A program made the position numbers and the translations under genes. DNA of 64,000 nucleotides from Balamuthia mandrillaris (lineage: Eukaryota; Discosea; Longamoebia; Balamuthiidae), in contig JAVKOQ010000181.1 of the NCBI GenBank assembly GCA_031835245.1, positions 1 to 64,000 on the forward strand, in the 5' to 3' direction. This document shows positions 19,581-30,032 of this stretch, piece after piece; positions within the stretch are counted from its first letter, which is position 1, and every line of letters starts with the position of its first letter. Below the pieces are notes generated by a model. The model saw nothing but the letters and a program-made list of their open reading frames with translations, was not told where the DNA came from and ran no database searches.

Positions 19581-22074
19581 ATGGAGCAGCCCCAAGATAG
19601 AGGAGAACAAAGGACCATCAACAAATCGTCTTTTTCTTCGTTGCCTGCGACGCCGCTTACCTCTCCTCGCAATTACGGCTCGAGCAGTCCCTTTGCCTCT
19701 GTGCTCTCTTCTTCTTCCTCTTCTCCTGTTTCTTCTTCTTCTTCTCAGGCCCCTTCTCCTTCTTCCTCTTCCACCCCAACGGCTGCGAGCGGTAGTGGTA
19801 GCCCTGCTGCATTGTACTCCCAACAACAAAAGTTGAACCAACAGCAAGAACGCTCCCTTCAGTTCTTTCGTAGCAAGTTTGACCTGCCAGAAGAAAAGTT
19901 GGTTACATGTACGTCTTCTTCTCTTCTTCACTTCTTCTCTGCTCTCTGCTCTCTGCTCTCTGCTCTCTCCTCTCTTTTCCCTTCCCCCTTCTCTTCTCTC
20001 CTTCTCTCATTCTTTTGCTTCTTTGCTTTTATGCTTCTCTCGTTTCTTTCTTCTCTCTCGTTGCTCTCTTTTCCTTTCACATTGCTCATCATTCTCGTAT
20101 AACCTTCACAACAAACCAAACCAAACAAAAACAAAAGACTACACATGTTCGTTATGGAAAGGTTTTCTGTACAGGAATGGGTGGATGTACCTGTCGGAGA
20201 ACTTTGTGTGTTTTTACAGCCAACTGATGAGCGAGAAGGTCATCATTCCCTACAAAGAGATAATCTTGCTCAAGAAGGAAACCACTCATTTGGGGCTCTC
20301 CAACTCCATTCGTATCGTCACCAAAGATGTAGAGGTTGGCTTGCTTTTCTTCTCTAGCTTTCTATTTCTATTTGTTTTTGTTGTTTATTTATATGTTTTT
20401 TCTAACATTAACACTATACAATAAAAGTACCTATTTTCAACGTTCTTTCAAAGAGATCAAGTCTTCTTGCTTTTGGAACAGTTGCAACAATTAGCCATCG
20501 ACCGTTTTCTCATCAACACTTCGACCACATCGGTGGAAGAAGCGAATGCCTCTTCTCAGAAGCTCGAACGCAAGCTCTCCAAACTTACCTCAGCTGCTAG
20601 TAAATCGCGACAAGACAGAAGACGAAGGTCCATCATGATAACTGATAGTCCTTCATCTTCTTCTCCCTCATCCTCCACTGCTTCTTCCTTTGCTACTCGT
20701 TCTAAATCAGATACAACAATGACGTCTGATCAGTGGAGTGATAGAAGATATGCCACCTACAGTGGCTTAGCTCTTCCTCGTAACAACAAAAACGAGCGAT
20801 CACCACAACAACAACAAACCAACACAAGAGAAAGGAAACCAAGCCTCACTGATTATGATAACATCAACCACGAAGGAATGGCAGAAGTCAAAAGAATTCA
20901 GTTGCTCATGAGCGAAGAGGAGTTTTTGTCATCTCATCATGGCCTTTCCTCTTCTTCGGATGCCGGTGTCTCGCGCACTCGTTCACGATCATCTTCTTGT
21001 CCTTCTTCTCCTTCTTTTATGCCGCGAGTGAGCGCCAATTATGCTCCTTCCTCTGCCAGTGACAGTAGTGTACCTCTCCCAGAAGAACGATCAGGAGAAG
21101 AAGGAGAGGAATTAGAAGATGGGTTTGTTTTTCTCTCCTCCTCCTCATCTTCAATTCCAGTGGTAAGAGAAGCAGTCTTGTTCGACGAAGATGATGATAA
21201 GGAAGTGAGCACAACGGAACTGTTGGCCAGAAAGCGACGAAACGAGGAACTTCAGCTGTTGTTCCGAATGCCTCACGGAGAAAACCTTTTGGAAGGTTTG
21301 TTACTGAGTTCTTGTACGTTTTTTCCTGTTTACTGACATGTTCACGTTAACAGACTTTACTGGCGGGTACATTTGGGGTTCCAATTTGTTCAAAGGCCGA
21401 TTTTACTTCTCTGAAAACTTCCTCTCCTTTCATTACTCTTCAAAACGAGACGATAGCTTCGTTGTGCGTACACACATTTGTATTATGTTTTATTTTTTTG
21501 TTCCTCACTTTTCTTACTCGCTGTTGTAGTTTACCATTCCATTCCAAGATATCACCGCGATGTGTAAAGACAGGAGAGCCCGACAACAAACAATTAATAT
21601 TACAGCAGAAGACACAAATGTACATCTCTCTCTCTCTCTCTCTCTCTCTCAGAATCATCAAGACACTTACTTCCTTTTGTTATGTTAGTTTGTCATTACA
21701 ATGAGCCAAAGAGACACGAAGTTTGAATCCCTGCAGAGGCAGTGGTACCATGTGTTGGCTCGTAACGCAATAGCCACCACCGAGGCTACCGCTGAGGCTA
21801 TGAAACGAGGGTTTGTCATTTCTTTCTCCTCTCTCATATTTATGTATGTTAAATTGAACAAAACAAATGAAAATGACAAAAGGTTTATGCCATGGAGTGT
21901 AGATATGTTGGAGAATCGGATCCACTTTAGTGAAGACTATTTGGAAAAACAACAGATGTTGTTTCCTTCGTGGGAAGACCATTTTGCCTCATTTGGCTCC
22001 GGGGTTTGCATGCTGAAAACTCCAGCATTAAAGCTGAAACTTCGGGCTGGCGTTCCTGATGAGCTGAGAGGTAT

Positions 22075-22128
<54 letters not shown>

Positions 22129-23165
22129 CCTCCCTCCCTCTCTGTTCTCTTTTATCCCTTCACTCGTTGATGCTAATTACGGCATGAAGGGTATTTATGG
22201 CAGATATGCAGCGGGTCCATTCATAAGGCCAAAGCCGATCCAGCCTACTACACCTCCCTCCTCCAAGAGTACCAAGGTAAAACCTCGGTGGCCACCGATG
22301 AAATTGAAAAGGATTTACGACGAAGCTTCCCTGAGCATCCTGCCTACCAAACTGAAGAAGGCTTGGCCAAGCTTCGTCGTGTATTGACCGCTTATTCCTG
22401 GCACAACCCAGACATTGGCTACTGCCAATCCATGAACTTTGTGGCCTCTCTGTTGCTGATCTATATGTCCGAGGAGTCAGCCTTTTGGGTGCTCTGCACT
22501 CTTTGCGAGGATCTCGTTCCGCAGTACTACCACAAAGCAATGGTGGGGTCGGTCGTAGATCAGACCATCTTTGAGCACTTGCTGGCGCGGTTCCTGCCCG
22601 TCATGTATCAGCACCTCACAGAGCTCTGCTTCCCATTCGCTATCATCACAATGCCTTGGTTTCTCTGCCTCTTCATAGGATATCTTCCGATGGAAGCCAC
22701 GTTGAGGATTTGGGACGCGTTGTTCTGGGAAGGCCCCAACGTGCTCTTTCAAATAGGGCTGGCTGTTTTCAAGATGAAGGAGCAGCAGATCATGGATGCG
22801 ATGTCTTGTGATGTGCTGTTACAGTTGCTTAAGGAACGTGTTCATGTTGATACCGAACAGTTGTTAAAGGTATGTTTCTCGCTTGATTTTTTACTTTCTT
22901 TCGGGTCTATTTCTTGCGTATTGATATTCTCGTCTTTATGATAATCACCAGTATGCGTATAAGGATTTTGATGATTTGCCACTCGAGACCATCAAGGAAA
23001 TGAGAAACTCTCAAAAAGTTACCTTCATCACGGACATGGAACAAACTCGGAAGCGAACTACCATTCGTCAGCTTTGCGACGAGACTAAATGTACGTCTGC
23101 CTATTTTATCATATAGCTGTCCTCCTTTTCGTTTATTTCATCAACCAATGTTCTCTTTTCTTGTT

Positions 23166-23196
<31 letters not shown>

Positions 23197-23892
23197 GTTC
23201 ATTTTTCAGTTAGCGAAGCTGAGGTGACAGAAATGTACGAAAAGTTTCACTCGGTAATAGCGGAGGGAGCCACCTTCGACACCATCGATGAAGAACGCTT
23301 TGGGCGAATCTGTTTCGACTTTTTGCCTTGGTGGAAGCACGATGCACAACACTTGGTGCAGCCGGCCTTTCGTGCCTTTGACAAGAACCGCTTTCAACTG
23401 CTGGACATTTCGGATTTCGTCAGAGGGCTCCGAGTGTTGCTCAAAGGCAATCTTGAAGAACGTTTTGCATGTACGCCTGCTTTCTTTGCTCTTTATCCTT
23501 TTTTTTCCCTTTGTTGTAAACTCAAACATTACATAACAGTTTGCTTTGCAATGTACGACGAAGGCTACAGTGGTCATTTAACCAGCGATAAGTTTGAAAA
23601 AGTGGTTGAAACTCTCTTGATGTATGTACCTTCCGTTCCTGTTTGTGGTGTTATATTGGAAGTTACGAGGATTGACTTACAAAGTGTGTTTTTTTAAAAA
23701 AGGATGTTCACACAAAAACGATCATCGAGAGGCATCACTTTCCAAAGGTCCAACCAACAACAGATCCGAAAGTTTGTGGACAATGTGTACCTTAAAATGG
23801 CGGATGAAGAAGGCACGCTCTCCTTGTCTCAAGCCAAGCATGCCGTCTTCCACGACTTTGACCTCGTCTCAGAGTTTAAACTCAAACTTTGA
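19581..23892 (+). CDS. TBC1D8/TBC1D9-type Rab GTPase-activating protein (GRAM-GRAM-TBC-EF-hand)
   Basis: Rab-GAP with lipid-binding GRAM domains. Twelve exons: 19581-19908, 20138-20334, 20428-21295, 21354-21463, 21530-21619, 21689-21810, 21883-22070, 22190-22869, 22952-23090, 23210-23470, 23540-23621, 23703-23892; 1084 aa. GRAM 1 starts near residue 90 (FRSKFDLPEEKL...MYLSENFVCFYS), then a long Ser-rich linker (about 205-450), and GRAM 2 (FRMPHGENLLE...GRFYFSENFLSFH). TBC domain from RAGVPDELRGYLWQICSG, with the catalytic Arg finger in EIEKDLRRSFPEH and the Gln finger in GYCQSMN, so it should be active. Two C-terminal EF-hand-like segments (AFDKNRFQLLDISDF, MYDEGYSGHLTSDKF) are degenerate for Ca2+ ligands. 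Intron 6 (21811-21882) is a multiple of three without a stop, so its retention would stay in frame. Confidence 0.94.
21625..21652 (+). repeat. (CT)n tract in GRAM-TBC intron 5
   Basis: CT run right after the donor at 21620, sense strand pyrimidine. Confidence 0.9.
22077..22143 (+). repeat. (CT)n tract in GRAM-TBC intron 7
   Basis: Long CT run right after the donor at 22071, ending in C-rich variants. Confidence 0.9.
23170..23196 (+). repeat. (CT)n tract in GRAM-TBC intron 9
   Basis: CT run ending 12 nt before the acceptor AG at 23208-23209. Confidence 0.9.
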
Positions 23893-23977
23893 GAGAAGCA
23901 GTATTTTTTTTCCCTATTGTATACAAAAAAACAACCACACAAGAGAAAGGTTTGCCTTTTCTTTCTTTCTTTCGTCT

Positions 23978-24135
23978 TTACTTCTTGTTATTGTTGGAAG
24001 AGGATGTTTCTGTTGTTGGACCAGAAACGAACCAGTAGTTTGGATCGCGCAACACTTCTTCTTCCATGATGTGCCTTATTCTATTTGGCTGCAGTGTTGT
24101 TAACGTTGTTAGTTTTGTTTTCTTGTTGTGAGAGT

Positions 24136-24181
<46 letters not shown>

Positions 24182-24659
24182 AGGAGAGGGAAAAGAGGGA
24201 GAAGAAAGCAAGAGAGCAAGACCAGAGAAGAGAGAAGAAGAAGAGAACAATAAAGTGAGTTAATAAATAAAAAAACCTTTGTGCCATAAGCAAAGTCAGC
24301 TTGGTAGAGCACCATGGTGGTGTAGAGGGACCACGGGATCAGCCCCACTTTGGTGGCGCCAAAGCCTTTCTTCAAGGTCGCCACACAACCGAGAGTCGTA
24401 AACGCGGCCCACACTCCACCCAACCACCACAGCCCTTTTGTATTTTTGTAAGAAAAATAGAAAGAAGGAGAGAGAGAGAGAGCAGAGAACAGAAGAAGTA
24501 CGTACGTTCGCGAGTGATAGCGATTTGTTGGGCCAACATCTTTTTGCGCATCTCTTCTTGGCCTTTGAGCATGTTGGCCAGCTGCTTGGCCGCCATCTCT
24601 TGCTGCATTTCCCGCTGCTTCTCTCCCATCTTCTCCGCAACCGAGTTGGCCAACCCCAT
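23978..24659 (-). CDS. PLGRKT: Plasminogen receptor (KT)-like membrane protein
   Basis: Small two-helix membrane protein of the PLGRKT/C9orf46 family. In animals it is a plasma-membrane plasminogen receptor; its role in protists is unknown. Three exons on the minus strand: 24659-24506, 24434-24277, 24088-23978; 140 aa (human 147). The N-terminus MGLANSVAEKMGEKQREMQ, the motif QEEMRKKMLAQQIAITRER, two hydrophobic helices (WWLGGVWAAFTTLGCVAT; VGLIPWSLYTTMVLYQADFAYGTK) and a short tail with HIMEEEVLRDPNYWF align along the whole human protein. The C-terminal Lys is kept (ends NNNKK), though ..KK is not proof of plasminogen binding. Convergent with the TBC gene, 85 nt between stops. Both introns carry GA repeats (CT on the sense strand). 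Confidence 0.88.
24138..24177 (-). repeat. (GA)n on +, (CT)n on sense strand, PLGRKT intron 2
   Basis: GA run on the plus strand inside the minus-strand intron, so the transcript carries CU repeats ahead of the acceptor. Confidence 0.9.
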
Positions 24660-24999
24660 TGTTGTTTATGTTCGTTCGTTCGTTCCGGGCGGACAGCAAG
24701 CTTAACGCCGCTCGGGCTCTCTTTAAATGTTATGTTTGTGCTGCGCTGCTCCGTTTACGCAAAGAAAATGAATGGGCACCTTTGCATCAAGAGGGCGACC
24801 GCTACTCAGTTCAAACCTGGTCCACCATAAATGTGGGATTATCGGACGGTGGGCCGATAAACCATCGATTTTTATCGACAAAATTTCCGTTTCATGGCAA
24901 ATCAATTCGAAATATTTTATCCGTCGACCAAAATAATATTTATTAATTGATGATGTCATCAGTCGACAAAAATTCAAACCCAAAAAAAAAAAAGAAAAG
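24660..24999. promoter_or_regulatory. Divergent promoter between PLGRKT-like and oxygenase A
   Basis: Separates a minus-strand and a plus-strand gene. The left part is GC-neutral; 24830-24970 is AT-rich and carries ATCGAC variants, GTCGAC at 24923-24928, TGATGTCATC at 24951-24960 and GTCGAC at 24962-24967, the last only 33 nt before the ATG of oxygenase A. Confidence 0.5.
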
Positions 25000-27393
25000 A
25001 TGGAAAGAAGAGAGAAAGAGGAGGAGGGAGCGGGCACAGCTACCAGCGGACCTGCCATCAAACGACGTAAAGCTCGCGATGCACGAAAGGAGGAGGAGGA
25101 GGAGAAGGAGGATGATCTATGGACAAAGCTGCTGGCGCCTCTGTTGACGCCCGCTGAATTCGTTCATAGCTGCTGGGAGGCTCAACGGCCGGTTCATCGG
25201 AGCGGCGGCGAGGCGGGGAGAAGAGAGGCACAACAGAAACAGCAGCAGCCGGTGTGCTCCTCCGAACAGATCTTTCAGCTGCTCAAAGCTGGCGGCGAGG
25301 CACAACACCCGCTCTACTATCGAAAAGACATTCGCTTCACCCGGTACTTTTTTTGTGTAGTGATTAGAGTTTTTCGCTTTCTCGTCTTCATCAAACACTC
25401 ATTTTTTCTTCTTTTTGTTCAGTGATGGCGATGTTCCTGTGGGTGAGAATGAGAATGAGAATGAGAATGAGAATGAGAATGAGAATGAGAATGAGAATGA
25501 GAATGAGAATGAGAATGAGAATGAGAATGAGGAGGAGGAGAAGGACCTCATCGATGAAGACGCAACGCTCGACAGCACTCCGCTGGGTCTCGTCACCTAC
25601 GAAGAAACCGTGCAAATGCTGGAGAGGGAGTGGTCGGTGCGTGTCCTCAATCTGGACTACAGATTTAGGCGCGTAAAGGCCTTGCTGCGCTCCTTGGACT
25701 CGTTTTGGAAGGGAGAGGGAGGCTGCTCAGCTGCCTTGACCTTGACACCACCACAAGTGATTCCATTTCCTCCCTACAGCGACACCGAAGACAGGTTCTC
25801 GTTCTATGTCTTGTTCTGCTTTCTCTCTGCTCTCCTCTCCTCTCTCCTCTCTCCTCTCTCCTCTCTCCTCTCTCCTCTCTCCTCTCTCTCTCCTCTCTCC
25901 TCTCTCCTCTCTCTCCTCTCTCCTCTCTCCTCTCTCTCCTCTCTCCTCTCTCCTCTCTCCTCTCTCTCTCTCTCCTCTCTCCTCTCTCCTCTCTCCTCTC
26001 TCTTGCTAATCCGCGTTCTTCAACATTTAGAATTATTTTTCAGCTGGAGGGCTGCCAACAAGTGAACGTGTACCGGCCATTTACGGAAGCAGAATCAGAA
26101 GAAGGAGAAACGGTGCCTTACTTTTTCTATGGAGCATCCACGGTACTGATCCATCAAATGGAGCAACTGCCAGAAGAAAACGTTCAGCTGGATGCTGTGC
26201 TCCATCCTGGTGACATGCTTTATGTTCCAAAAGGTGAAAACTCTTTTTCACGAATTGTTTAAGCGCCTACTGAAAGTTGTTGTAATTTAGGTTTTATCAC
26301 ATTATTTCAAGCATTGGAAATGGAATCAGACTCTCCTTCTGCTTGCTCTACTTATTCTCTGGACCTTGTGTTAAATCTGTCTTCGCTGCCCTCATGGGAA
26401 GACTTTCTGAATGAGACCCTTCAACAAGCACAGCAGAAGCTTCGGCTAGAACCAGGCGTTCGTTCCTTTCCTCACTCACTGGCACCATCGCTCGCTGTTG
26501 CCACTCCTTCTGCTTCTGGAAGCCGCTACGAGCTGCTCACGCAGCAAGCTTCTGATGTTTTGAGAAGTGCTTTGACACAAACGAAACTCGTTGCTGACAC
26601 CTTTCAAAGCAGAAGCAAGTTTCACCGTGAAGATTTTGACGTTAGTAATTGGGTATTTCCTTCTTCTTATCTTTCTTGCTGCTCTCTCATTGTGTTTTCT
26701 TACGAATGTATGTTTTATTAAAAAGGTTCGGACACACTACGACATTGAAACGTTGTTGGACGAGAACCAAGGACTGGTTAAAATCTCCAACTTCTTGCCA
26801 GATGTTGTAGCCTCCAAGTTGCTGGAGCTCTTCTCCGTCATATCAGAAGAGGAGTGGGTCATCACAGAGGCAGAACAGAACTACGAGGCCAACAACATCA
26901 ACCATGCCTTCATGTCCAGCAAACAGTTTCCCAACCACGAGGCTGTGTTCGACATTTTTCGCTCCCTTCTGCCTCATTTGGAGAGCACCTTCTCCGCTGG
27001 TCGTTATACTTTCTCCCATTTCATCGACCCACATGACGATAAGGCGTACAAGACCGTATTGGGAAAAACTTATTCTCGGTATATTGCTTTCATCTACTAT
27101 TTAACGCCTGATTGGCGACCGGAGTATGGAGGTGCTCTGAGGGATCTCGAAGGAGATAGCGGTAACGGAGTGAGATACGTTCCAGAGTTCAATTCTGCCG
27201 TTTGCTTTCGAGTGCCCCGCTGGCATCAAGTGGAAAAGATGTTGGTGGACAAGCCTCGGTTTGATCTCCTCTCTTTGTTTTTTTTTTCCCTTCGCAAACT
27301 AATCGTTTAAACAACAGTTATTCAGTGTTTGGTTGGTTCCTGAAACCAGGAAAGCTTTACTCTCTTGATACTCAGCGCCCTGCTGACCAGTAA
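25000..27393 (+). CDS. Two-domain Fe/2-oxoglutarate oxygenase A (cupin_4/JmjC-like plus OGFOD1-like)
   Basis: Six exons: 25000-25343, 25423-25794, 26031-26233, 26291-26652, 26726-27258, 27318-27393; 629 aa. After a Lys/Glu-rich, NLS-like N-terminus comes a cupin_4/ribosomal-oxygenase-like domain (about 45-330): [66 protein letters not shown]. An OGFOD1/Tpa1-like double-stranded beta-helix domain (about 440-615) follows, with H530-D-D532, distal H594 in RWHQV and an Arg about 11 residues later (KPRYSVFGWF). That facial triad is complete. In the cupin domain the HxD position reads Y233-S-D235 and no His follows the GDMLYVPK motif, so the first domain looks catalytically dead. Exon 2 encodes about 14 Glu-Asn pairs from a GAATGA repeat. 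Likely a ribosome- or translation-related hydroxylase by family; substrate unknown. Confidence 0.85.
25443..25531 (+). repeat. (GAATGA)n coding repeat, poly(Glu-Asn)
   Basis: About 14 hexamer units in frame inside exon 2 of oxygenase A, absent from its tandem paralogue B, so it arose after the duplication or was lost in B. Confidence 0.92.
25807..26003 (+). repeat. Irregular CTCTCCT repeat in oxygenase A intron 2
   Basis: About 200 nt of CTCTCCT/CTCTCTCCT units filling most of intron 25795-26030; pyrimidine on the sense strand. Confidence 0.92.
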
Positions 27394-27641
27394 TTTTCTG
27401 CGTCTCTCCGAGTTTTACAGTATGTTTTGCGTTTAAAGCATTTTAAAGAAACAACAAACAAGCCCGTTTTCTGTAAACCAAGAAAGAAAGCTAACAACCT
27501 CTTTGCGTGAAAAGAAGTACCGAAAGTGAGGCCCACTCTGTGCTCCCAGTGCTGATGTCACCACAATTTTTGTGGACTCAAGTTAAAGAGAACCGCTGCT
27601 ATTATTGGTGTCCGATCGCGAAAGCAACAGGCAAACCGAAA

Positions 27642-29737
27642 ATGCAAAGAAGAGAGAAGCAAAAGGAGAGGGAGACGGTTTCTTCGTCGGCTGGTGGAAC
27701 TGCCACCAAGAGGCGTAAATCCAGCAAGGAATCCTATGGATCACGGGAGGTGAAGGAGGAAGAAGAGGAGGAGGATCTGTGGACACAGCTGCTGGCTCCG
27801 CTGACCCCTGCCGAATTCGTTCGTCGCTGTTGGGAAGCCCAACGGCCAGTTTATATGCGCAGCGACGAGAGAGCAGAAACGCTGAAGCGTCTCAACATAT
27901 GTTCCTCGGAACAGATCCTCCAACTTGTGCAGGATGGAGCAAATGCAAGCAATCCGCTTTACTATAGCAAAGACGTCCGCCTTGTAAGGTAACCACCGGC
28001 TTTTTGTATGGAGTTTTTATTTGCTTGTGTTTCTTACGTTCCATTCCCCGCTCGAAGTGACGCCGACCCTTACAGTACCTATGACTTTGACCAAACCCCG
28101 ATTGGCCTTGCGGATGTTGAGGAGATCATGGAGCAGATGGAGGATAAGCATTATCATTGGTCATTGCGTCTACTCAATCTGGACTTCAGGTTCGAGCGCG
28201 TGAAGGCCTTGCTGCGCTCCTTGGACTCTTTTTGGAAGGGGAACGGTGGCTGCTCTGTCACCTTCACCTTGGTGCCACCCAAAGGCGAGCCCATGCCTCA
28301 TCACTTCGACAGTGAAGACAGGTTGCAAAGAAAATGGGATCACTTTTTTTTCTTTCCGTTCTAATGCTATGAGCATTTGTTATTAGGCTTATTGTTCAGT
28401 TGGAAGGCAACCAACAAGTGCGCGTCAATCGTCCACTTGAAAAAGGAGAAGAAGGACTGCCACTGGACGACGAAGGAGAGACAGTTGATTACGCTTCCTA
28501 TGGGCTATCCACCACTGTGTTCCGTGCAAACATACCAGAAAAAAACCTTGTTCTGGATGCAGTACTCTATCCTGGCGATATGCTATACATCCCCAAAAGT
28601 ACGACTATTCGCTTTAATACCATGTTTTATTTTCCAACTATTACTAACATTACTCCTTCATAACACATTTCGCAAAGATTATATCCTCACTTCATCTTGG
28701 AAAAGGAATTACAATACTACTTCAGCAACTCCTAGCAAAGAGTTTTCTTTGGACATGACCTTGAATTTGTCTGCTCTGCCCTCAATGGACGACTTTGTGA
28801 AGGAAGCGCTCAAAGGAGCAATGACCAACCTTAGCATGGAACCAGGAGCGCGTTCCTTCCCTCATGCATTTGCATGTTCACCATCCTCCTCCTCCTCTTC
28901 TGTGGCAGCAGGAGGTGGTGGCTATGAAGCGCTCGCACAGCAAGCCTCTGATTTGTTGAGCAATGCCATGACGCAAGCCAAACACATTGTTGACACCTTG
29001 CAAAGCAGGAGCAGGTTCCATCGCGAGGACTTTGACTTGGGCAGTTGGGTAACCGTTTCTCTCCCTGCCACTTTGTGTTTTACTTCTTTTTATTGTCTTC
29101 TTATTCTTTAATCTCGTCTATTCGTTTTCATTGCAGCTTCGCACGCGATACGACATCAAAATATTGTTGAATGCAAACCAAGGTCTGGTGAAGATAAACG
29201 ACTTCCTACCAGGTCCAGTGGCTGCCAAGTTGCTGGCCCTCTTCTCTTCCATTTCAGAGGAGGAGTGGGTGCCCACCAAGGTGAAACAGAAGCACGGCAA
29301 ACATGCCATCAGTCGTGCCTTCATGACCAGCAACAACTTTCCAAATCACGCGGCTGTGTTCGACATGTTTCGCTCCCTTTTGCCTCACGTGGAGAGCACC
29401 TTCTCTGCTGGTCGATACACCGCTCCCCATTGCAAGCATGCGCATGATGGCCAAGCCTTCACCGAAGTCTTGGAAAGGACTTATTCCCATAACATCGCAT
29501 TCATTTACTATCTGACTCCTGATTGGCAGGCAGAGCATGGGGGCGCTTTTGTGGACCTTCACCATTGCGCAAACCCAACTGAGGATGGAAAAAAAGGGAA
29601 TGGGGTGAGATACCAGCCAGAGTTCAACTCAGCGATTTGCTTTAAGGTGCCCCGCTGGCACCAAGTGGAAAAGATATTGGTGGACAACCCCCGGTTCGTT
29701 CGCTCACCATCTCATGTTCTTATTTTTTGTTCCTGTT

Positions 29738-29768
<31 letters not shown>

Positions 29769-29917
29769 TTCTTCTTCTTCTTCTTCTTCTTCTTCTTCTT
29801 CTTCTTCTTCTTCTTCTTCTTCTTCTTCTTCTTCTTGTAGAAATCTTTCTTGCTATTCACTTTTAACTGGTGCTCAACAGATATGCGGTGTTTGGATGGT
29901 TCTTGAAACGAGAATAA
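27642..29917 (+). CDS. Two-domain Fe/2-oxoglutarate oxygenase B, tandem paralogue of A
   Basis: Six exons: 27642-27988, 28058-28321, 28387-28598, 28678-29048, 29137-29693, 29881-29917; 595 aa. Exon number and all five intron phases (2,2,1,0,2) equal those of A, so this is a tandem duplication after intron gain. I chose the ATG at 27642 (MQRREKQKERE) because it aligns with the start of A; an in-frame ATG at 27555 would add 29 residues. The cupin domain keeps H198-F-D200, but the third-ligand His after GDMLYIPK is not visible. In the OGFOD1-like domain the triad reads H501-D-G503 with distal H573: the metal-binding Asp is Gly. Outcomes range from pseudoenzyme to halogenase-like chemistry. Intron 5 is a long TTC repeat. 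Confidence 0.85.
29736..29838 (+). repeat. (TTC)n in oxygenase B intron 5
   Basis: Nearly pure TTC, about 100 nt, with a single TTA unit. It ends in TTGTAG at 29840; the acceptor used is the later CAACAG at 29880, which gives the conserved YAVFGWFLK end. Confidence 0.92.
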
Positions 29918-30032
29918 AAAATTTACGCCCAAGATACTCAGCTCCAACAAGACGACAACATCGTCTGTGTTCCTGCTGACTCCCTCCCTTGTTGCAACGC
30001 TTTGTTTTAAAATAATTTGTTTGGCCTGAGCG

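Noticed and set aside
25415-25615. Minus-strand Ile-Leu/Ser-Phe repeat proteins at the GAATGA tract
   Set aside because: The tract is in frame within an exon of oxygenase A on the plus strand.
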